Shown here: positions 51,976 to 61,073 of the stretch, piece after piece
Numbering within the stretch: the first letter of the stretch is position 1
Layout of the letters: every line of letters begins with the position of its first letter
NCBI RefSeq assembly: GCF_000166275.1
Contig: NZ_CM001023.1
Location: forward strand, 930,001 to 994,000
Length of the DNA stretch: 64,000 nucleotides
Reading direction: 5' to 3'
DNA from: Algoriphagus machipongonensis
GTDB taxonomy: Bacteria; Bacteroidota; Bacteroidia; Cytophagales; Cyclobacteriaceae
The notes under the pieces: generated by a model
Databases searched by the model: none
What the model saw: the letters and a program-made list of their open reading frames with translations, nothing else
What the model was told of the DNA's origin: nothing
Program-made: the position numbers and the translations under genes

Positions 51976-53151
51976 TTACTTAACAGGGAGGATTTTCACT
52001 AATAATCCTGTTCCTTCTGTGATAGCGTAAAGGTAGCCGTCAGGGCTTTCTTTCACTTGTCTTACTCGACCAATGTCTTGAAGCATGATTTCTTGTGAAA
52101 GTGCTTCTGTTCCCTCCATATCAACTCTATTGATATGAGTTTTAGCTAGAGCTCCTATCAGAATGTCGCCTTTCCATGCTGGGTATCTATCAGAAGTAAC
52201 CATGGTAATACCTGCCGTAGCAATAGATGGCACATAATAGGTTGCTGGTTGCTCCATTCCTTCTTTTTCTGTGAATTCAGTTAAAACAGTTCCATCATAG
52301 TTGATTCCGTAGGAGATCTCTGGCCAGCCGTAGTTATTTCCTTTTTCAATAAGATTAAGCTCGTCTCCACCTTTAGGTCCATGCTCTGATTCCCACAAGC
52401 GATTGTTGGCTTTATCAAAATATAATCCCTGAGGATTTCTGTTTCCATATGCCCAAATAGAAGCAACTGCTCCTGGGGTATCTACAAATGGATTATCGGT
52501 AGGAATTCTTCCATCGTCATGAATTCTGTGGATTTTACCATGGGAGTTGGTTAAATCCTGGGCATTTCCAGGTGTGTCAAATCTATCTCCACTGGAATAG
52601 TATAAATACCCGTCATTGTCAAAAACGATACGACTCCCGAAGTGATTACCGCCTTTCCAAGCTGGTTGGGACATAATCAATTCTTCTTGGTCCACCGCAT
52701 TATTTCCGTCTAATCGGAAACGCATGATAGTGGTGGTGCCCTCTTCTTCCGTGACCTTTTTGGCGTAGCTTATATAGAGCCATCCATTTTCACCATAGTT
52801 GGGATGTGCTTGAATATCCAATAATCCGCCTTGTCCAATGGTACGAACTTCTGGTAGACCTTGGATTTTTTCTCCTGTAAACTCATCCTCTCTGAAAATG
52901 AGAATCTCTCCTTTCTTTTCAGTTACTAGTAAAGTTCCATCGGCAAGCCAAGTCATCCCCCAAGGGTTTTCAAGGCCGGTATGAAGCGTGTCTACAACAA
53001 TGGTCATTTTTTCAGTTGAAACGGAATAGGTGTCGTCTATTTCCTGTTCCGGGATTGTTGTGGATGCTTCCTCTTTTTGGCTACAAGCATACATTGAACA
53101 TGCAGTAATTGCCAAAAAGGAAATTTGTAAGAGTCTTTTGTGATAAGTCAT
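51976..53151 (-). CDS. PQQ-dependent sugar dehydrogenase lipoprotein
   Basis: The 391-residue protein has a lipoprotein-type N-terminus (two possible lipobox Cys, in LAITAC and SMYAC). Motifs of the soluble aldose sugar dehydrogenase family are in order: LENPWGMTWLADGTLLVTEK, GLLDIQAHPNYGENGWLYISYA, NHFGSRIVFDNDGYLYYSSGDR, YGNRNPQGLYFD, SEHGPKGGDELNLIEKGNNYGWP, and a late GDILIGALA. The six-bladed propeller binds PQQ and oxidises aldoses; the specificity is unknown. PQQ biosynthesis genes are not in the window. Periplasmic or outer-membrane location is inferred. Confidence 0.92.
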   Translation of the reverse strand: MTYHKRLLQISFLAITACSMYACSQKEEASTTIPEQEIDDTYSVSTEKMTIVVDTLHTGLENPWGMTWLADGTLLVTEKKGEILIFREDEFTGEKIQGLPEVRTIGQGGLLDIQAHPNYGENGWLYISYAKKVTEEEGTTTIMRFRLDGNNAVDQEELIMSQPAWKGGNHFGSRIVFDNDGYLYYSSGDRFDTPGNAQDLTNSHGKIHRIHDDGRIPTDNPFVDTPGAVASIWAYGNRNPQGLYFDKANNRLWESEHGPKGGDELNLIEKGNNYGWPEISYGINYDGTVLTEFTEKEGMEQPATYYVPSIATAGITMVTSDRYPAWKGDILIGALAKTHINRVDMEGTEALSQEIMLQDIGRVRQVKESPDGYLYAITEGTGLLVKILPVK

Positions 53152-53221
53152 AAGTGCTAATTAAAGCTCCAAGATACTATTTGTTACGCAATAAGTTTTT
53201 GAAATTTATACGAAGAGAGAA

Positions 53222-54253
53222 TCATTGACTTTTTATGGAAACAGATGCAAGGGTCATTGCCTCTTCAACCATCTTTTTGGATCCAATAAATAGTGGAGTT
53301 CTTTGGTGTAAGGATTCTGGTTTAATTTCTAAAATCCTTCGGTTCCCATCGGTAGCTACTGCACCTGCTTGTTCCGCGATAAAAGCCATAGCATTAGCTT
53401 CGTATAGTAGACGAAGCTTTCCATTTGGATTCTTTTGTGTAGCTGGATAAAGATAAATTCCTCCTTTTAGGAGATTTCTATGAAAGTCAGCAACCAGACT
53501 CCCTATATATCGAGCGGAATATTTTCTTGATTTGCAGGTATCAATGTAATCCTTTATCCCAAGCTCCCATTCGTCCTGAGTACCTTCATTGATCGAATAA
53601 ATCTGCCCATCTTCAGGGGATTTTATACATGGATGGGACAAGAAAAATTCTCCTAGGGATTGCTCATAAGTAAAACCATTGACCCCAAAACCTGTGGTAT
53701 AGACAAGCATCGTGGATGAGCCGTACAATACATATCCCGAGGCCACCTGCTCAGTGCCTGGTTGCATAATGTCTTCTTTTTGGATAGGGCTGCCCACCTG
53801 GGTTTTTCTTCTATAAATAGAGAAGATGGTTCCTATACTGATATTCACATCTATATTCGAACTACCATCCAAGGGATCGATGGCTACCACGTATTTTCCT
53901 GATTTATTTTGAAGATCTATCACTGCATCTTCTTCTTCAGAAACTATGGCACAGACTTCGCCCCCTTTACTCAAAGCTCTTATAAATCTAATATTAGCAA
54001 TGATGTCAAGTTTCTGCTGTTCTTCTCCTTGAATATTGGTTTGGCCGAATGCTCCTCCAATGTTAGATAAGCCGGCTCTGTTGGTTTCTCTATTGACTAT
54101 CTTTGAGGCCAATGCAATGTCTCTTAGCAATTGGGAAAGTTCTCCTGAAGCAAAAGGGAAGTCACTTTGCTTGGACTTGATAAATCGGTCTAGGGTAGTG
54201 CCGACAGAATAAGCAAGACCACTTTGATCTGGTTGGTAAGTTGAGATTTTCAT
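53222..54253 (-). CDS. fbp: Class I fructose-1,6-bisphosphatase
   Basis: The 343-residue protein has the active-site signature [14 protein letters not shown] near residue 125, [26 protein letters not shown] near residue 175, [25 protein letters not shown] near residue 235 and [19 protein letters not shown] near residue 275. It hydrolyses fructose-1,6-bisphosphate in gluconeogenesis, using Mg2+. It diverges from the aspartate kinase gene, with 57 bases between the starts. Confidence 0.96.
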   Translation of the reverse strand: MKISTYQPDQSGLAYSVGTTLDRFIKSKQSDFPFASGELSQLLRDIALASKIVNRETNRAGLSNIGGAFGQTNIQGEEQQKLDIIANIRFIRALSKGGEVCAIVSEEEDAVIDLQNKSGKYVVAIDPLDGSSNIDVNISIGTIFSIYRRKTQVGSPIQKEDIMQPGTEQVASGYVLYGSSTMLVYTTGFGVNGFTYEQSLGEFFLSHPCIKSPEDGQIYSINEGTQDEWELGIKDYIDTCKSRKYSARYIGSLVADFHRNLLKGGIYLYPATQKNPNGKLRLLYEANAMAFIAEQAGAVATDGNRRILEIKPESLHQRTPLFIGSKKMVEEAMTLASVSIKSQ

Positions 54254-54310
54254 GTATTGGAATAGTGCAATAAATGGTTTAGTATTTTAGAAAATTAGGA
54301 AATAATTTTT

Positions 54311-55588
54311 ATGTCAAAAACAATTGTTTACAAATTTGGTGGAGCTTCTGTGAAAGATGCTGATGCAATGAAAAATTTGCTTGATATTCTCCGTAATCGA
54401 TTGCGAAAAAATATGGTTATTGTTGTTTCGGCAATGGGGAAAACAACAAATTCATTGGAGGAGATTTTAAGATTGAAAATGGAGGGAGAAGATTTTTCTT
54501 CGAATTATACAATTTTAAAAGAGTTTCATTTGAGTATTTGTCATCAATTATTTCCTGATTCACATAGAGTTTTTGCAGTTCTGGATAATTTATTCACCAG
54601 TATGTCAAAGCAACTTAATGCTGAGCTTTCGGAAGATAATTATGATGAATACTATGACTCAATTATTGGGTTTGGAGAACTTTTTTCTTCCACGATAGTG
54701 ATGGAATATTTATGTGAAAATGACTTGCTGGTTTTATGGCAAGATGCCAGAGAACTGATTAAAACCAACAGTGATTTTAGGTTCGCGAAAATTGATTGGG
54801 CTAAAACACGTAAGAATTGCCAAACTAAATTGAAAGCTAAAATTGAAAATTTCCCTGTTGTTACGCAGGGGTTTATAGGTTCAGATTCTCAATCACGACC
54901 GACAACCCTAGGCCGTGAAGGGTCAGATTTTACTGCAGCAATTTTAGCTAGCTGTTTAAAAGCATCTTCGGTTACTATTTGGAAAGATGTTCCTGGGGTG
55001 TTGAATGCTGATCCAAAGAAATTTTCATCTTACTTTTTATTTGAAGAGCTCGATTACAAACAAGCTGCAGAAATGACTTATTATGGAGCCTCAGTGATTC
55101 ACCCAAAGACAATCATGCCTTTGGCGAATGCAAGGATTCCTTTATTTGTCAAATCCTTTATTAGCCCCGAAGATCCAGGGACAAAAATTCATTCTACAAG
55201 CAGTAACTCGAGCATCTCAACCTATGTGTTGAAGGAAAAACAGCTTTTGATCAGTTTTCGTGTTACCGATTTTACTTTTATTGAAGAGGAACAAATTCAT
55301 CGTGTTTATGAAGAGCTTAAATCACTAAAACTGCGGGTGAATATGCTTCAGATTTCAGCGATCAGTATCTCAATTGTATTGGATGAACAGCCTTTTAAGC
55401 TGGATAGGCTACTAAATCGATTAAAGAATGATTTTGAAATAAGGTATAATTCCAATTTAGAGCTACTGACCATTTTACATCCAGAAAAGTCCGGGATGGA
55501 TTCTGTTATGAAAGATTATGAAGTGTTTCTAGAGCAGCAAACGAGAAATACATTTCAAGTAGTTAGAAGAAAGAACATGTTGAGTTAG
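54311..55588 (+). CDS. lysC: Monofunctional aspartate kinase
   Basis: The 425-residue protein has KFGGASVKDADAM at residues 7-19, GRSG-like TLGREGSDFTAAILASCL near residue 205 and WKDVPGVLNADP near residue 225, with the ACT-like C-terminal region about 310-425 showing little obvious ligand signature (ISISIVLDEQPFKLDRLLNRL). It makes aspartyl phosphate for lysine, methionine and threonine. Together with ThrA it is the second aspartokinase in this window. The gene symbol is by function, not by close identity. Confidence 0.9.
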   Translation: MSKTIVYKFGGASVKDADAMKNLLDILRNRLRKNMVIVVSAMGKTTNSLEEILRLKMEGEDFSSNYTILKEFHLSICHQLFPDSHRVFAVLDNLFTSMSKQLNAELSEDNYDEYYDSIIGFGELFSSTIVMEYLCENDLLVLWQDARELIKTNSDFRFAKIDWAKTRKNCQTKLKAKIENFPVVTQGFIGSDSQSRPTTLGREGSDFTAAILASCLKASSVTIWKDVPGVLNADPKKFSSYFLFEELDYKQAAEMTYYGASVIHPKTIMPLANARIPLFVKSFISPEDPGTKIHSTSSNSSISTYVLKEKQLLISFRVTDFTFIEEEQIHRVYEELKSLKLRVNMLQISAISISIVLDEQPFKLDRLLNRLKNDFEIRYNSNLELLTILHPEKSGMDSVMKDYEVFLEQQTRNTFQVVRRKNMLS

Positions 55589-55657
55589 TTTTAACAATAT
55601 AAATTCTATGCATGTGGCTGGAATTCATTATTTTCAACAGACCTAAAATATCAACTT

Positions 55658-56776
55658 ATGAAAACCAGAAGAAACTTTCTTCAGAAAGCCAGTCTTTCTG
55701 CATTGGCACTTCATCTTTCACCTTTTACACCTATTTCAGCTATGTCCAAAGAGTTTTTAAATACCCAAAATGATGATACCCCATTAAGAGTTGCAATAAT
55801 GGGACTCGGGAGTTATGGTACGCGAGTTGCCAAAGCTATGAAGGATTGCAAAAGGGCTAAACTAGTGGGAGTTATCAGTGGGACGCCCTCCAAAATAGAG
55901 GCCTGGCAAAAGGAATATAATATTCCCGCTAAGAACTGTTATAATTATGAAAACTATCATCAGATAAAGGATAATCCAGATATAGACGCAGTTTATGTGA
56001 TTACTCCAAATGGACTTCATAAGGAACATGCGTTAGGAGCTGCCAAAGCTGGAAAACATGTGATCAGTGAAAAGCCCATGGCAACCAATGCAGCGGAAGC
56101 AAAAGAAATGGTAGACGGTTGTAAGGCTGCTGGTGTTAAGCTATTGGTAGGATATAGGATGCATTTTGAGCCAAAAACCCAAGCTGTAATCAATATGCGG
56201 AAAGATGGAGAGTTTGGTAAAGTTTTGTTTTTTCAAGGTTTGAGTGGGTTTGTAATTGGAGACCCTAGTCAATGGAGATTGAACTATGAGCTTTCCGGGG
56301 GAGGAGCAATGATGGATATCGGTATTTATTCTATTAATGGTGCTCGATATATGATTGGGGAGGAACCGATTTGGGTGACGGCTCAAGAGACGAAAAACAA
56401 TCCTGATAAATTTAAAGAAGGTGTAGATGAAACGATACAGTTTCAGCTTGGATTTCCTGGAGGAGCAGTGGCTTCTTGCCTTTCTACCTACAGCATGAAT
56501 AATCTGGATAAGTTCTTCCTAAACGGAACAAAAGGCTTTGCCGAAATGCAGCCTTCTACTGGCTATGGGCCTATTGAAGGGAGAACGAATAAAGGACCCT
56601 TGACTCAGCCTCATGTGACCCATCAAACACTTCAAATGGACGCTATGGCAGATATTATTTTGGATGGTAAGGAGCCTTTAGTACCTGTAGATGGTGAGGA
56701 AGGTCTTCGCGATATGGTGATCATCGACGCGATTTATAAAGCAGTGAAAACTGGAGGAAAAGTGAGTTTGATCTAA
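55658..56776 (+). CDS. Tat-exported Gfo/Idh/MocA family oxidoreductase
   Basis: The 372-residue protein has a twin-arginine signal (TRRNFLQKASLSALALHL), and then the NAD(P)-binding core MGLGSYGTRVAKAM near residue 50, GVISGTPSK, YVITPNGLHKEHALGAAKAGKHVISEKP near residue 115 (conserved EKP) and GGGAMMDIGIYSINGARYM near residue 210. It resembles glucose-fructose oxidoreductase, where the cofactor is carried through the Tat system. The sugar substrate is unknown. Monocistronic; convergent with the fructosamine kinase gene. Confidence 0.93.
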   Translation: MKTRRNFLQKASLSALALHLSPFTPISAMSKEFLNTQNDDTPLRVAIMGLGSYGTRVAKAMKDCKRAKLVGVISGTPSKIEAWQKEYNIPAKNCYNYENYHQIKDNPDIDAVYVITPNGLHKEHALGAAKAGKHVISEKPMATNAAEAKEMVDGCKAAGVKLLVGYRMHFEPKTQAVINMRKDGEFGKVLFFQGLSGFVIGDPSQWRLNYELSGGGAMMDIGIYSINGARYMIGEEPIWVTAQETKNNPDKFKEGVDETIQFQLGFPGGAVASCLSTYSMNNLDKFFLNGTKGFAEMQPSTGYGPIEGRTNKGPLTQPHVTHQTLQMDAMADIILDGKEPLVPVDGEEGLRDMVIIDAIYKAVKTGGKVSLI

Positions 56777-56806
56777 GGAATTAGCGAAACACATTTACAA
56801 ATTAAT

Positions 56807-57682
56807 CTATCGAATATACCGATGAATGATCCTTTCAATTCCAGGTAAATAGCCGGTTCCGAATAAATTAAGGTGGACAAGAAGGGGGTAGAGATTGTAT
56901 ATCCCCATTCTACTTTCGAATTCAGGTTCTAGTGGGATGACAGATTCATAGGACTCGTAAAACCTATTATCAAAACCTCCAAAAAGTCGACTAAAAGCAA
57001 TATCCATTTCTCTATGCCCAAAATAGACTGCCGGATCGATTAAGCAGGGTTGTCCTTCTGAATTACATAGCACATTGCCTGACCACAAATCCCCGTGAAG
57101 TAAGGCTGGTTTTTCCTTTGGGAGGATGTTTTCTATAACCTGATAAATGGATTGGAATTTCTTTAAAAAGTCAAGAGGAATCAATCGGTCAAAATAGGCC
57201 TTTCCTAATAGTGGTTCTAGCCTCTGTTGAATATAAAAGTCTGTCCAGTTACTGGCGTGAAGGTTTTTTTGCTCTAGAGAAGCGATGAAATTATCTTCAT
57301 TTAAACCGAATTCTGCCTGCGTTTTGAGATGTAAATCCGCTAGTCCGTATCCTAAAGTTTCCCAGTAATCCAGTTGAAATCTCCCCGAGGATACAAATTC
57401 TGAAAGAAGGTAATTATAGTCTCCAATTCGCCCATGTCCAAACGTCTCGGGTACGTGAATAAAAGTGTTTTTTCGCAGGTAATCGAGTCCTTGGGATTCT
57501 TTGGCCAATATATCTTTTTCATGGTCAAAGTTTAATTTGAGAAAGTAAGTGCCTTCTGTGGAATCTAATCGGATGCCTTGATTATGGTTTCCAGCAGCCA
57601 CAATAGATGCGGATTTTAGTTGAGCCTTGGGGCCTAGGCTCTGATATAGTACTCGTTCGTAGATTTCATTCAGATCATACAT
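56807..57682 (-). CDS. Fructosamine/ribulosamine kinase family protein
   Basis: The 291-residue protein has the protein-kinase-like fold of the FN3K family: YFLKLNFDHEKDILAKESQGLDYL near residue 40, HGDLWSGNVLCNSEGQPCLIDPAVYFGHREMDIAFSRLFGGF near residue 195-235 (catalytic HGDLWxGN and metal DPA). It phosphorylates ketosamine sugars attached to amino groups, leading to their loss. The start overlaps the end of the LMW phosphatase gene by 8 bases, so the two should be co-translated and likely act together. Confidence 0.9.
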   Translation of the reverse strand: MYDLNEIYERVLYQSLGPKAQLKSASIVAAGNHNQGIRLDSTEGTYFLKLNFDHEKDILAKESQGLDYLRKNTFIHVPETFGHGRIGDYNYLLSEFVSSGRFQLDYWETLGYGLADLHLKTQAEFGLNEDNFIASLEQKNLHASNWTDFYIQQRLEPLLGKAYFDRLIPLDFLKKFQSIYQVIENILPKEKPALLHGDLWSGNVLCNSEGQPCLIDPAVYFGHREMDIAFSRLFGGFDNRFYESYESVIPLEPEFESRMGIYNLYPLLVHLNLFGTGYLPGIERIIHRYIR

Positions 57683-58160
57683 AGAGTTGGTGAGTCTCCT
57701 TGATTTGGGCTAGAAAATGATCTAATGCCTCATCAAGAATCGTATAGATTTCCTCAAATCCTTCCTCACCTCCGTAATAGGGGTCCGGTACTGATTGACC
57801 TTTGGTTCCTGGTACAAAGTCTCTGATCAGGAAAATTTCTTTTTCATCAAAACCACACCTAGCCTTCATGTTGTTGAGGTTTCTGAGGTTATGGTCATCC
57901 ATGGCTAGGATATAATCGAAATCCCTAAAATCAGTTCTGTTTACCTGCCGGCCTCTATGCTGAATCGGTAAATTGTATTTTTTAGCAATGGATATTGTTC
58001 TTTCGTCCGGAAGTTCTCCAATATGGAAATCAGAAGTGCCAGCACTGTCGGATTTAAAAGCACTAGGGAGTTTTGCTTTTTTGATTTTTGCGTCAAAAAT
58101 TGCCTCGGCTAAAGGAGACCGACAAATATTACCTAAACAAACAAATAAAACTTTAATCAT
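57675..58160 (-). CDS. Low-molecular-weight protein-tyrosine phosphatase family
   Basis: The 161-residue protein has the P-loop CLGNICRS (C8 to R14, CX5R) and the general-acid loop VPDPYYGG near residue 125. It hydrolyses phosphotyrosine or small sugar phosphates. Being in the same overlapping unit as a fructosamine kinase suggests that its natural substrate is a sugar phosphate released in protein deglycation, or that it dephosphorylates the kinase product. The ATG at 58160 is the first Met. Confidence 0.92.
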   Translation of the reverse strand: MIKVLFVCLGNICRSPLAEAIFDAKIKKAKLPSAFKSDSAGTSDFHIGELPDERTISIAKKYNLPIQHRGRQVNRTDFRDFDYILAMDDHNLRNLNNMKARCGFDEKEIFLIRDFVPGTKGQSVPDPYYGGEEGFEEIYTILDEALDHFLAQIKETHQLYV

Positions 58161-58341
58161 ACTGAACTATACTCTCGGAATTTTTTTTTGATAACACAGC
58201 GCCCTTTGAAAGTAGTTAATTTTCAGATCAATTGCACGGGGCTGATTTTATTTTTCGCAGAGGAACTAAGAAATTTTGGCAATTTTGATGAATTGATTCC
58301 AGCTGGACTTTCATCATGACTTATAAGTCAGCTTGATTGGC

Positions 58342-58349
58342 TACTTTTG
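58342..58349 (+). promoter_or_regulatory. Candidate -7 box (TACTTTTG) before waaA
   Basis: TACTTTTG matches TAnnTTTG and ends 5 bases before the waaA ATG at 58354, implying a near-leaderless message. No TTG at the usual upstream spacing was seen. Confidence 0.35.
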
Positions 58350-58353
58350 GCAA

Positions 58354-59604
58354 ATGAAATTGCTCTATCGAATAGCACTTGCCTTTATTACATCACTCCT
58401 GCCTCTGGCGGCTTTGTTTAGTGCAAAGATTGACCATTTTTTGAAAGGAAGAAAAGGTTTAATGAAGAAACTACAGGATTTTAAGAGAAAGAATCCGGAG
58501 GAAATAGTTTGGTTTCACGTGGCTTCATTAGGAGAATATGAGCAAGCAAAACCAGTAATCGTCCAATGGAAAGAGAGGAATCCTCACACCAAGATCTGCC
58601 TAAGTTTCTTTAGTCCATCAGGTTATGATATTGCTGTAAGAAAGCCTCAGCCTCATATAGATTTCTTGACTTATATTCCTTTGGATAGAAAATCTTGGGC
58701 ATTTGACTTCGTTTCAGTGTTAAATCCAAAGCTTACTTTTTTTGTGAAATATGACCTTTGGTATCATCATATTTTGGCCTTAAAGCAAAATAATATACCT
58801 ATCATCTTATTTTCTGCTTCTTTCAGGAAGGACCAAAACTATTTTAAAAAGGATGGTTTTTTTAGAAATATCCTTTTTGACCTGGATTGGATTTTTACGC
58901 AAAATGAGGAAAGTATAAGGTTGCTGGATTCTATTGGATATGAGAATGCAGAGATGGCTGGAGATACAAGATTTGATAGGGTGAAAGAAACAGCAGAGTC
59001 TCCAAAAGATTTTCCTGAGATTAAAAAATGGGTTGAAGCCAAACCTGTGATGGTATTAGGGTCTGTTTGGGAAGAGGATATGCAACTATTAATTCCCTTG
59101 ATCAACAAGAATCCGGACTACCTTTGGATAATAGCTCCTCACGATTTGAGCCCTGAACCAATGGCTAAATGGCAGCAAGAAATTCAGTTTGAGGCCGTTT
59201 ATTATTCCAGAACAAATGAATTTAGGGATGCTCAAGTCTTGTTTATAGATAATATTGGGATGCTTTCATCCTTGTATCAATACGCTAGACTGGCTTATGT
59301 TGGGGGTGCATTTGGTAAAGGGCTTCACAATATTTTAGAGCCTTTGGGTTTTGGAGCTCCCGTTATTTTTGGTGATTTGAAAAATGTCTCCAAGTTTCCC
59401 GAGTCTCTTGAAGGTGTGAAATCGGGTTGTGCTTATTCGGTGAAGGATGAGGTGGAATTGATTCAGGTTTTTGATAGCTTGAAAGATAAGGAGGCTTATG
59501 AAAAGTCCCGAATAGCTGCAAATCAATGGGTCAATGCGAATTTGGGTGCAGCAGATAAAATAGTAAATAAGGTTTTAGTAAATTTCCCGTCCAATGGAAG
59601 GTAG
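58354..59604 (+). CDS. waaA: 3-deoxy-D-manno-octulosonic acid transferase
   Basis: I start at the ATG at 58354 rather than a TTG at 58333. The 416-residue product has an N-terminal hydrophobic anchor (LLYRIALAFITSLLPLAALF), WFHVASLGEYEQAKPVI near residue 55, FFVKYDLWYHHI near 135, GDTRFDRV near residue 210, VLGSVWEEDM, APHDLSP, and AYVGGAFGKGLHNILEPLGFGAPVIFG near residue 315. These are WaaA/KdtA glycosyltransferase landmarks. It adds Kdo to the lipid A precursor at the inner face of the cytoplasmic membrane. Overlaps rsgA by 11 bases. Confidence 0.94.
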   Translation: MKLLYRIALAFITSLLPLAALFSAKIDHFLKGRKGLMKKLQDFKRKNPEEIVWFHVASLGEYEQAKPVIVQWKERNPHTKICLSFFSPSGYDIAVRKPQPHIDFLTYIPLDRKSWAFDFVSVLNPKLTFFVKYDLWYHHILALKQNNIPIILFSASFRKDQNYFKKDGFFRNILFDLDWIFTQNEESIRLLDSIGYENAEMAGDTRFDRVKETAESPKDFPEIKKWVEAKPVMVLGSVWEEDMQLLIPLINKNPDYLWIIAPHDLSPEPMAKWQQEIQFEAVYYSRTNEFRDAQVLFIDNIGMLSSLYQYARLAYVGGAFGKGLHNILEPLGFGAPVIFGDLKNVSKFPESLEGVKSGCAYSVKDEVELIQVFDSLKDKEAYEKSRIAANQWVNANLGAADKIVNKVLVNFPSNGR

Positions 59605-60517
59605 AGTTATCAAATCAACAGGCAGCTGGTATGTGGTCAAGTGTGATCAAAAATATATTTCTGCAAGATTGAAAGGGAAATTTAAGCAAAGCGAACTCAA
59701 ATTGACTAATCCGATTGCTGTAGGAGATTGGGTGACTTTGGACTTAGAGCAAAACCAAGAAACAGCCGTAATTTCTGATATTCATCCCAGGGAAAACTAT
59801 GTAATCCGTAAATCCACCAGGAAGCAGCATTTCTCACATATCATCGCCAGTAATCTGGATCAAGCTATATTGGTGATCACCATGAAAAATCCCAGAACAT
59901 CCATGGGTTTCATAGATCGTTTTTTGGTGAGTACTGAAAGCTTCAGAATTCCAGCGATTTTGGTTGTTAATAAGACAGATTTATTGGATGGACCAAAGGC
60001 TGAAGAATGGCTGCAAGATATTCATGAGATTTATGAGCCTCTTGGCTATCAGGTCTTGGAAGTTTCAGCGCTTCAGGAAGATGATTTGCATGAAAAGTTT
60101 CAAACCTTGCTTCAAGATAAGTCGACTTTGATCGCTGGGCATTCCGGGGTAGGTAAATCAACACTGTTGAATAAATTGGTACCGGATGCAGAGCAGAGTA
60201 CCAAAGAAATTTCAAGCTTTAGTGATAAGGGAGTTCACACCACCACCTTTGCTGAACTTTTCAGTTTGAGTTATGGAGGGGATTTGATTGATACTCCAGG
60301 AATTAAGGAATTTGGAATTTTGGATGTAGAAGATGTGGAATTGTCCCATTACTTCCCTGAAATGCGAAACTATTTGGGGCAGTGCAAATACAATAATTGC
60401 CAGCACCTTCATGAACCAGGCTGTGTAGTTAGAGAAAAAGTTGAGGCAGGATATATTCACCCCTATAGATATCATAGTTATTTGAATATCTTGAATGAAG
60501 AGGATTCTCACCGATAA
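59594..60517 (+). CDS. rsgA: Ribosome small subunit-dependent GTPase A
   Basis: The 307-residue protein has an OB-fold N-terminus (VIKSTGSWYVVKC), a circularly permuted GTPase core in the order NKTD (near 126), GHSGVGKSTLLNKL (near 182) and DTPGIKEFG (near 235), then the zinc-binding CKYNNCQHLHEPGC near residue 265-278. It helps 30S subunit maturation. The start overlaps the waaA end by 11 bases, so translation may be coupled. Confidence 0.95.
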   Translation: MEGRVIKSTGSWYVVKCDQKYISARLKGKFKQSELKLTNPIAVGDWVTLDLEQNQETAVISDIHPRENYVIRKSTRKQHFSHIIASNLDQAILVITMKNPRTSMGFIDRFLVSTESFRIPAILVVNKTDLLDGPKAEEWLQDIHEIYEPLGYQVLEVSALQEDDLHEKFQTLLQDKSTLIAGHSGVGKSTLLNKLVPDAEQSTKEISSFSDKGVHTTTFAELFSLSYGGDLIDTPGIKEFGILDVEDVELSHYFPEMRNYLGQCKYNNCQHLHEPGCVVREKVEAGYIHPYRYHSYLNILNEEDSHR

Positions 60518-60578
60518 GAGGATTCTAATTTTGAAACCTTAGAGAATTGGCCTAATTTTCATTTTTCAATTCTATCCC

Positions 60579-61070
60579 ATGAGCGAAGTACTCAATCATC
60601 AACAAATCAAGAAGAAAATCACCCGTATGGCCTATGAGATTTACGAAAGGAATCTCCATTCGTCAGGAGTAGTTATTGCCGGAGTCACCGGAATGGGGAC
60701 AATATTGGCAGATCTATTGGTGCAAGAACTCAAGAAAATATCCACTTTAAATCTTGAGGAGGTGGAAGTCATATTAGATAAGAGTAATGTGGTTTCGGAA
60801 GAAATCGAGCTTTCCGAAGAAATCGAGTTGTCAGGAAAAACTCTGATTCTGGTAGATGATGTGTTGAATACAGGAAAAACCCTTGCTTATGCGATGAAGC
60901 CTTTTTTAGACAAAGAAGTCTTCAAAATGGAAATTGCCGTTTTGGTAAACAGAAGCAATGGTCTTTTCCCTTTAAAGCCTGATTATACCGGGTATGAACT
61001 TTCTACTACCCTCAACGAGCATATTAAAGTAGATTTCTCCGGAAATCAATATTCTGTTCATTTACACTAA
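60579..61070 (+). CDS. Phosphoribosyltransferase family protein (PyrR-like)
   Basis: The 163-residue protein has the PRPP-binding motif LILVDDVLNTGKTLAYAM near residues 89-106, an N-terminal helix that begins QIKKKITRMAYEIYERN, and GVVIAGVTGMGTILADLL near residue 30. This resembles PyrR and other type I phosphoribosyltransferases, but the product or RNA-binding target is not evident. A 6-residue repeat (EEIELS twice, near residues 73-84) is unusual. It lies 3 bases upstream of panB and shares its transcript. Confidence 0.8.
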   Translation: MSEVLNHQQIKKKITRMAYEIYERNLHSSGVVIAGVTGMGTILADLLVQELKKISTLNLEEVEVILDKSNVVSEEIELSEEIELSGKTLILVDDVLNTGKTLAYAMKPFLDKEVFKMEIAVLVNRSNGLFPLKPDYTGYELSTTLNEHIKVDFSGNQYSVHLH

Positions 61071-61073
61071 GAC

